Assembly (NCBI GenBank): GCA_045627185.1
Contig: JAZQNE010000112.1
Location: 1-27,678, forward strand
From: SZUA-448 sp045627185
GTDB taxonomy: Bacteria; Bacillota; Clostridia; Lachnospirales; Lachnospiraceae
Reading direction: 5' to 3'
Length of the DNA: 27,678 nt
This document shows, in pieces, positions 24,991 to 27,678 of this stretch. The translations under genes and the position numbers were made by a program. The number at the start of each line of letters is the position of its first letter. Positions within the stretch are counted from its first letter, which is position 1. Under the pieces are notes generated by a model. It ran no database searches, was not told where the DNA came from, and was given only the letters and a program-made list of their open reading frames with translations.

Positions 24991-27678
24991 ATGAAGAAGA
25001 AACTGTTTTTGGTATTTGCAGCATTGCTTTTTTGTGTTCTGATTAACAGCATAGATGCAAAAGGAGCAAGCTTTAATTATGCATCAGATATCTGGCATTT
25101 TGAAGACCTTAAGGGAGTCTGGGTTAACGGTCAGGATATTTCCGCCGGAGGAACCGTAAAATGCGGTAACGGCGGCGCTACGCTTGATAAGAACACTACC
25201 CCGTATACCCTTTACCTTACCAATGCTGAAATAACGAGTTGGAAGAATGTCGGGAATTTCGGTCTTGGTATTTCCAGTGATGTTCCGCTTCAGATTGTTC
25301 TGAAGGGCACCAGTTATATCAAGATTAAGAGAAGCAATTTCGTTGTTGGTATTGCTGCTCCGGGACTTCAGTTTTACGGAGACGGATCTCTTCAGATGGA
25401 CCTGAAGGTTCGTGATGTATATATCAAGCCCAATGATTATAAATCACTGTACGTTATGAACGCTGTCGGAATCGCATCGCCGTATGTATACATTTACGGT
25501 GGTGAATATAACCTGGATTGTTCTGACGACATCAACTATATTTCTTATGCAATTCAGACCGATGAACTGTTTATTGCAAAAGGTCATCTTACCCTGTTTG
25601 GTTCGGGCGGTGCGTTAACCCGGAAACCGTCATATTATACCACGGGTGACGGATATCCTTACTTTTCAAGTTATTCAACTGTCAGCGGCGTAAAGACCGG
25701 AAGCGGTGCATCAAGCTGCGCATCGGGTCAAAAGGCCGATTTGCAGGAATATCATAAATATGTCACCTTCAACGTTTCGGCGCACTGTGACACGATTGAA
25801 CTGAGTTCCTTAAGCAGTCCCATAATCGGTGAAAAAGTTGCAGATTCATTAGATGTGTTTCCGTTGTCAACAAAACAGGAACTCAGGAAAAAAAGTGTTG
25901 CATGGTGTGATGCTTCGGGTACTGTTCTTTCTTCAGCAACCAAATTTGTAAGCGGAAAGAAATATCAGCTTGTTATTTACCTTACATCCCCCGTAACGGG
26001 CATGATTGACAGTTCAACAAAATGCCCGAGCTTTTCGGGAAGAACAAACCCCACAGCAACCGGAAAAATCATTAATCAGGATGGTGAGCAGGTTTATGTG
26101 CTGACAATTACCATGAATTCCGTAGAGTCGATTTCGCCTAAGGTATGGATTAACGGTGAACGGTTCACAACAAACGGCCCGGGTAATCAGATAGTATATG
26201 ACCGTAATAGAGGTGTTCTTACCCTGAATAATGCGGAAATAGAAAAATACAGCAATATTACCGATGACCTTTTCCGCGGCAATGCAGCAATATACAGTGA
26301 AGAGGACCTTACGGTTGTTCTTGAGGGCAACAGTTATCTTCATATCGGTCAGGTTTCAAATACGAGTTCCGTCTACGGAATTGCGTCTAACGGAAGTATT
26401 ACCTTTACAGGAAACGGTTCCCTGACAATTTTGATGAATGATGAAAATTCCTTTGGTATTTCCGCTTCTGACAACATAACATTTGATTCCGGATGTACGG
26501 TGAAGATTACCGTAAAAGCAGACGGAATTGATACGAGTTACGGAGATATTATTAATAACGGCACTCTTAATGTTTACGGAAAAGGAACGGGTATTTTTGC
26601 TGAGACCGGTGACTTGATTAATAAAGGCAACCTGTACGTTTCTTCAGATGATACACCTATTTATCTGTTCCATGGCGATCTTCAGAAATCATCAAATCAG
26701 AAGGTTCTTGGTTCCGTAAAGGTTAATGACAGTATGGAAAACCTTACCGAAGCCACATTCGGAACAGCAAAGAGTGTTGTTAAGAGCAGCGGCAAGGAAG
26801 CCATGACCATATTCATTGGTGTTCCGGGGCATATCCACATTTATAATCAAAAGGTCGAAAGCCCGGAATTCCTTAAGGAATTTGTATCGTGTAAAGAGTA
26901 TAACACCTATTATTATTCATGCTCATGCGGAGAAAAAGATCCGTCGGGCAGAACCTTTGTTTCGTCAACAAAGAAGGGCAACCATACTGCAGAATATGTT
27001 CAAAAGGTTGATGCTACATGTCAGAAAGACGGACATATTGCATATTACAAGTGCACAACGTGCGGAAAGTTTTTTTCTGACAGTGCGTGCACAAAAGAAA
27101 TCACTGATATCAATTCAACAGTAATAAAGAAAATTGACCACATCGCAGGCGACTGGATTACGGATAAGGCCGCAACTACCGAAAACGAGGGCCATCGTCA
27201 CAAGGAATGTACAATGTGCGGCAAGGTCCTTCAGGAGGAAGCTATTCCGAAGCTCAAGAGTGAATGCAAGCATACACATACAGCAATTCAGAATGCAAAA
27301 ACGGCAACCTGTCAGAGTGAAGGCTATACCGGAGACAAGGTCTGCACAGACTGTGGCAAGGTGCTTGAAACCGGCAAAAAAATAGCCAAAACCGCCCATA
27401 ATTACGATTCAGACGGCATATGCAGGGCGTGTGGGGCGATGGACCCGGATTTCAAGCCTACATCCGCACCTGTCCCGACAAGCACCCCTGTTGCGACGCC
27501 TGCAATCACTCCGGAGGCAACACCTACGGATGCGCCGGACGTAACACCTACCGAGACTCCCGATATTACACCCACGGAAGCGCCGGACGTAACACCTACG
27601 GAAGCGCCTGATGTAACACCGGCGCCTACTCCGACAGAGGGTTCTTCCCCCACATCCGCACCTTCCGCAACAACTGCC
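24991..27678 (+). CDS. Large secreted protein with beta-helix-like domains, CxxC repeats and Thr/Pro tail (3' end outside window)
   Basis: The frame is open from the ATG at 24991 to the right edge (896 codons, no stop), so the gene is 3'-truncated by the window. It starts with a signal peptide (KKKLFLVFAALLFCVLI). Two related domains follow near residues 44-220 and 385-560. They carry WVNGQ or WINGE, then TLDKN or TLNNAEI, then a phrase such as LEGNSYLHI, the look of parallel beta-helix or carbohydrate-binding surface domains. Residues of about 640-820 contain Cys pairs (SCSCGE, CTTCGKFF, CTMCGKVL, CTDCGKVL, CRACGA) in repeats that often begin ATCQ-x-x-GY. The tail is VTPTEAPD-type repeats. 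The start is supported by GAGG 6 nt upstream and by the promoter. The function is probably cell-surface binding; no catalytic motif is seen. Confidence 0.88.
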   Translation, partial: MKKKLFLVFAALLFCVLINSIDAKGASFNYASDIWHFEDLKGVWVNGQDISAGGTVKCGNGGATLDKNTTPYTLYLTNAEITSWKNVGNFGLGISSDVPLQIVLKGTSYIKIKRSNFVVGIAAPGLQFYGDGSLQMDLKVRDVYIKPNDYKSLYVMNAVGIASPYVYIYGGEYNLDCSDDINYISYAIQTDELFIAKGHLTLFGSGGALTRKPSYYTTGDGYPYFSSYSTVSGVKTGSGASSCASGQKADLQEYHKYVTFNVSAHCDTIELSSLSSPIIGEKVADSLDVFPLSTKQELRKKSVAWCDASGTVLSSATKFVSGKKYQLVIYLTSPVTGMIDSSTKCPSFSGRTNPTATGKIINQDGEQVYVLTITMNSVESISPKVWINGERFTTNGPGNQIVYDRNRGVLTLNNAEIEKYSNITDDLFRGNAAIYSEEDLTVVLEGNSYLHIGQVSNTSSVYGIASNGSITFTGNGSLTILMNDENSFGISASDNITFDSGCTVKITVKADGIDTSYGDIINNGTLNVYGKGTGIFAETGDLINKGNLYVSSDDTPIYLFHGDLQKSSNQKVLGSVKVNDSMENLTEATFGTAKSVVKSSGKEAMTIFIGVPGHIHIYNQKVESPEFLKEFVSCKEYNTYYYSCSCGEKDPSGRTFVSSTKKGNHTAEYVQKVDATCQKDGHIAYYKCTTCGKFFSDSACTKEITDINSTVIKKIDHIAGDWITDKAATTENEGHRHKECTMCGKVLQEEAIPKLKSECKHTHTAIQNAKTATCQSEGYTGDKVCTDCGKVLETGKKIAKTAHNYDSDGICRACGAMDPDFKPTSAPVPTSTPVATPAITPEATPTDAPDVTPTETPDITPTEAPDVTPTEAPDVTPAPTPTEGSSPTSAPSATTA
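27517..27612 (+). repeat. 24-bp tandem repeats encoding a Thr/Pro/Glu stalk
   Basis: Four units of 24 bp (from 27517, 27541, 27565 and 27589) encode variants of VTPTEAPD. They continue imperfectly to the window edge. Confidence 0.85.

Noticed and set aside
24951..25046. 31-codon ORF starting MRYCPLGRK upstream of and overlapping the last gene
   Set aside because: It begins within a few bases of the expected transcription start and overlaps the signal-peptide start of the real gene. No good ribosome binding site.

Overview
The window looks like a chromosomal segment of a low-to-moderate GC Gram-positive anaerobe, most likely a clostridial Lachnospiraceae member of the Butyrivibrio type. This is inferred from GGAGG-type ribosome binding sites, clear sigma-A promoters with 17-bp spacers, hairpin-plus-T terminators, a peptide exporter of the NHLM type, and large secreted proteins with InlB-like repeats and Thr/Pro stalks. 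All confidently called genes are on the + strand. No rRNA, tRNA, CRISPR array or intact mobile element is visible.

Layout. (1) 1-568 is the 3' end of a metallo-beta-lactamase-fold hydrolase gene. A mostly non-coding stretch with a terminator follows, then two small membrane proteins of unknown function (959-1821). (2) 1921-4585 is a tightly coupled three-gene operon: a diacylglycerol/lipid-kinase-like protein, a free-standing six-helix membrane protein that looks like the sensor half of a Lachnospiraceae signalling protein, and a seven-helix diguanylate cyclase. It ends in a strong terminator. (3) 4655-7453 holds a long structured leader and a 777-residue lipoprotein of unknown function. (4) 7597-16095 is the centrepiece. 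A short HlyD-like protein and two NHLM-type ABC exporters (one with a C39 leader peptidase) are followed by a membrane SpoIIE-type phosphatase fused to an anti-sigma-type kinase. Next come a STAS anti-sigma antagonist, an ECF-type sigma factor, and a 59-residue peptide whose C-terminal half resembles an NHLP/Nif11-type bacteriocin leader. (5) 16310-21456 encodes two related secreted proteins with InlB-type repeats and C-terminal membrane anchors. (6) 21917-24751 is a FIST-PAS hybrid histidine kinase preceded by direct repeats. (7) 24991 to the right edge is the start of a third large secreted protein with beta-helix-like domains, CxxC repeats and a Thr/Pro tail.

How the parts may work together (inference). 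The peptide exporter appears to be wired to a complete partner-switching module: sensor phosphatase, kinase and STAS protein controlling a sigma factor. The sequence CGTATAAA occurs in only two noticed intergenic places, once just upstream of the 59-aa peptide gene and once upstream of the lipoprotein leader. It is a candidate -10 element for that sigma factor, which would tie the lipoprotein and the peptide into one regulon. No peptide-modifying enzyme is present in the window, so the exported product may be an unmodified peptide, or its maturation enzymes lie elsewhere. I consider this export/partner-switch/ECF/peptide unit the best candidate for an undescribed system here.
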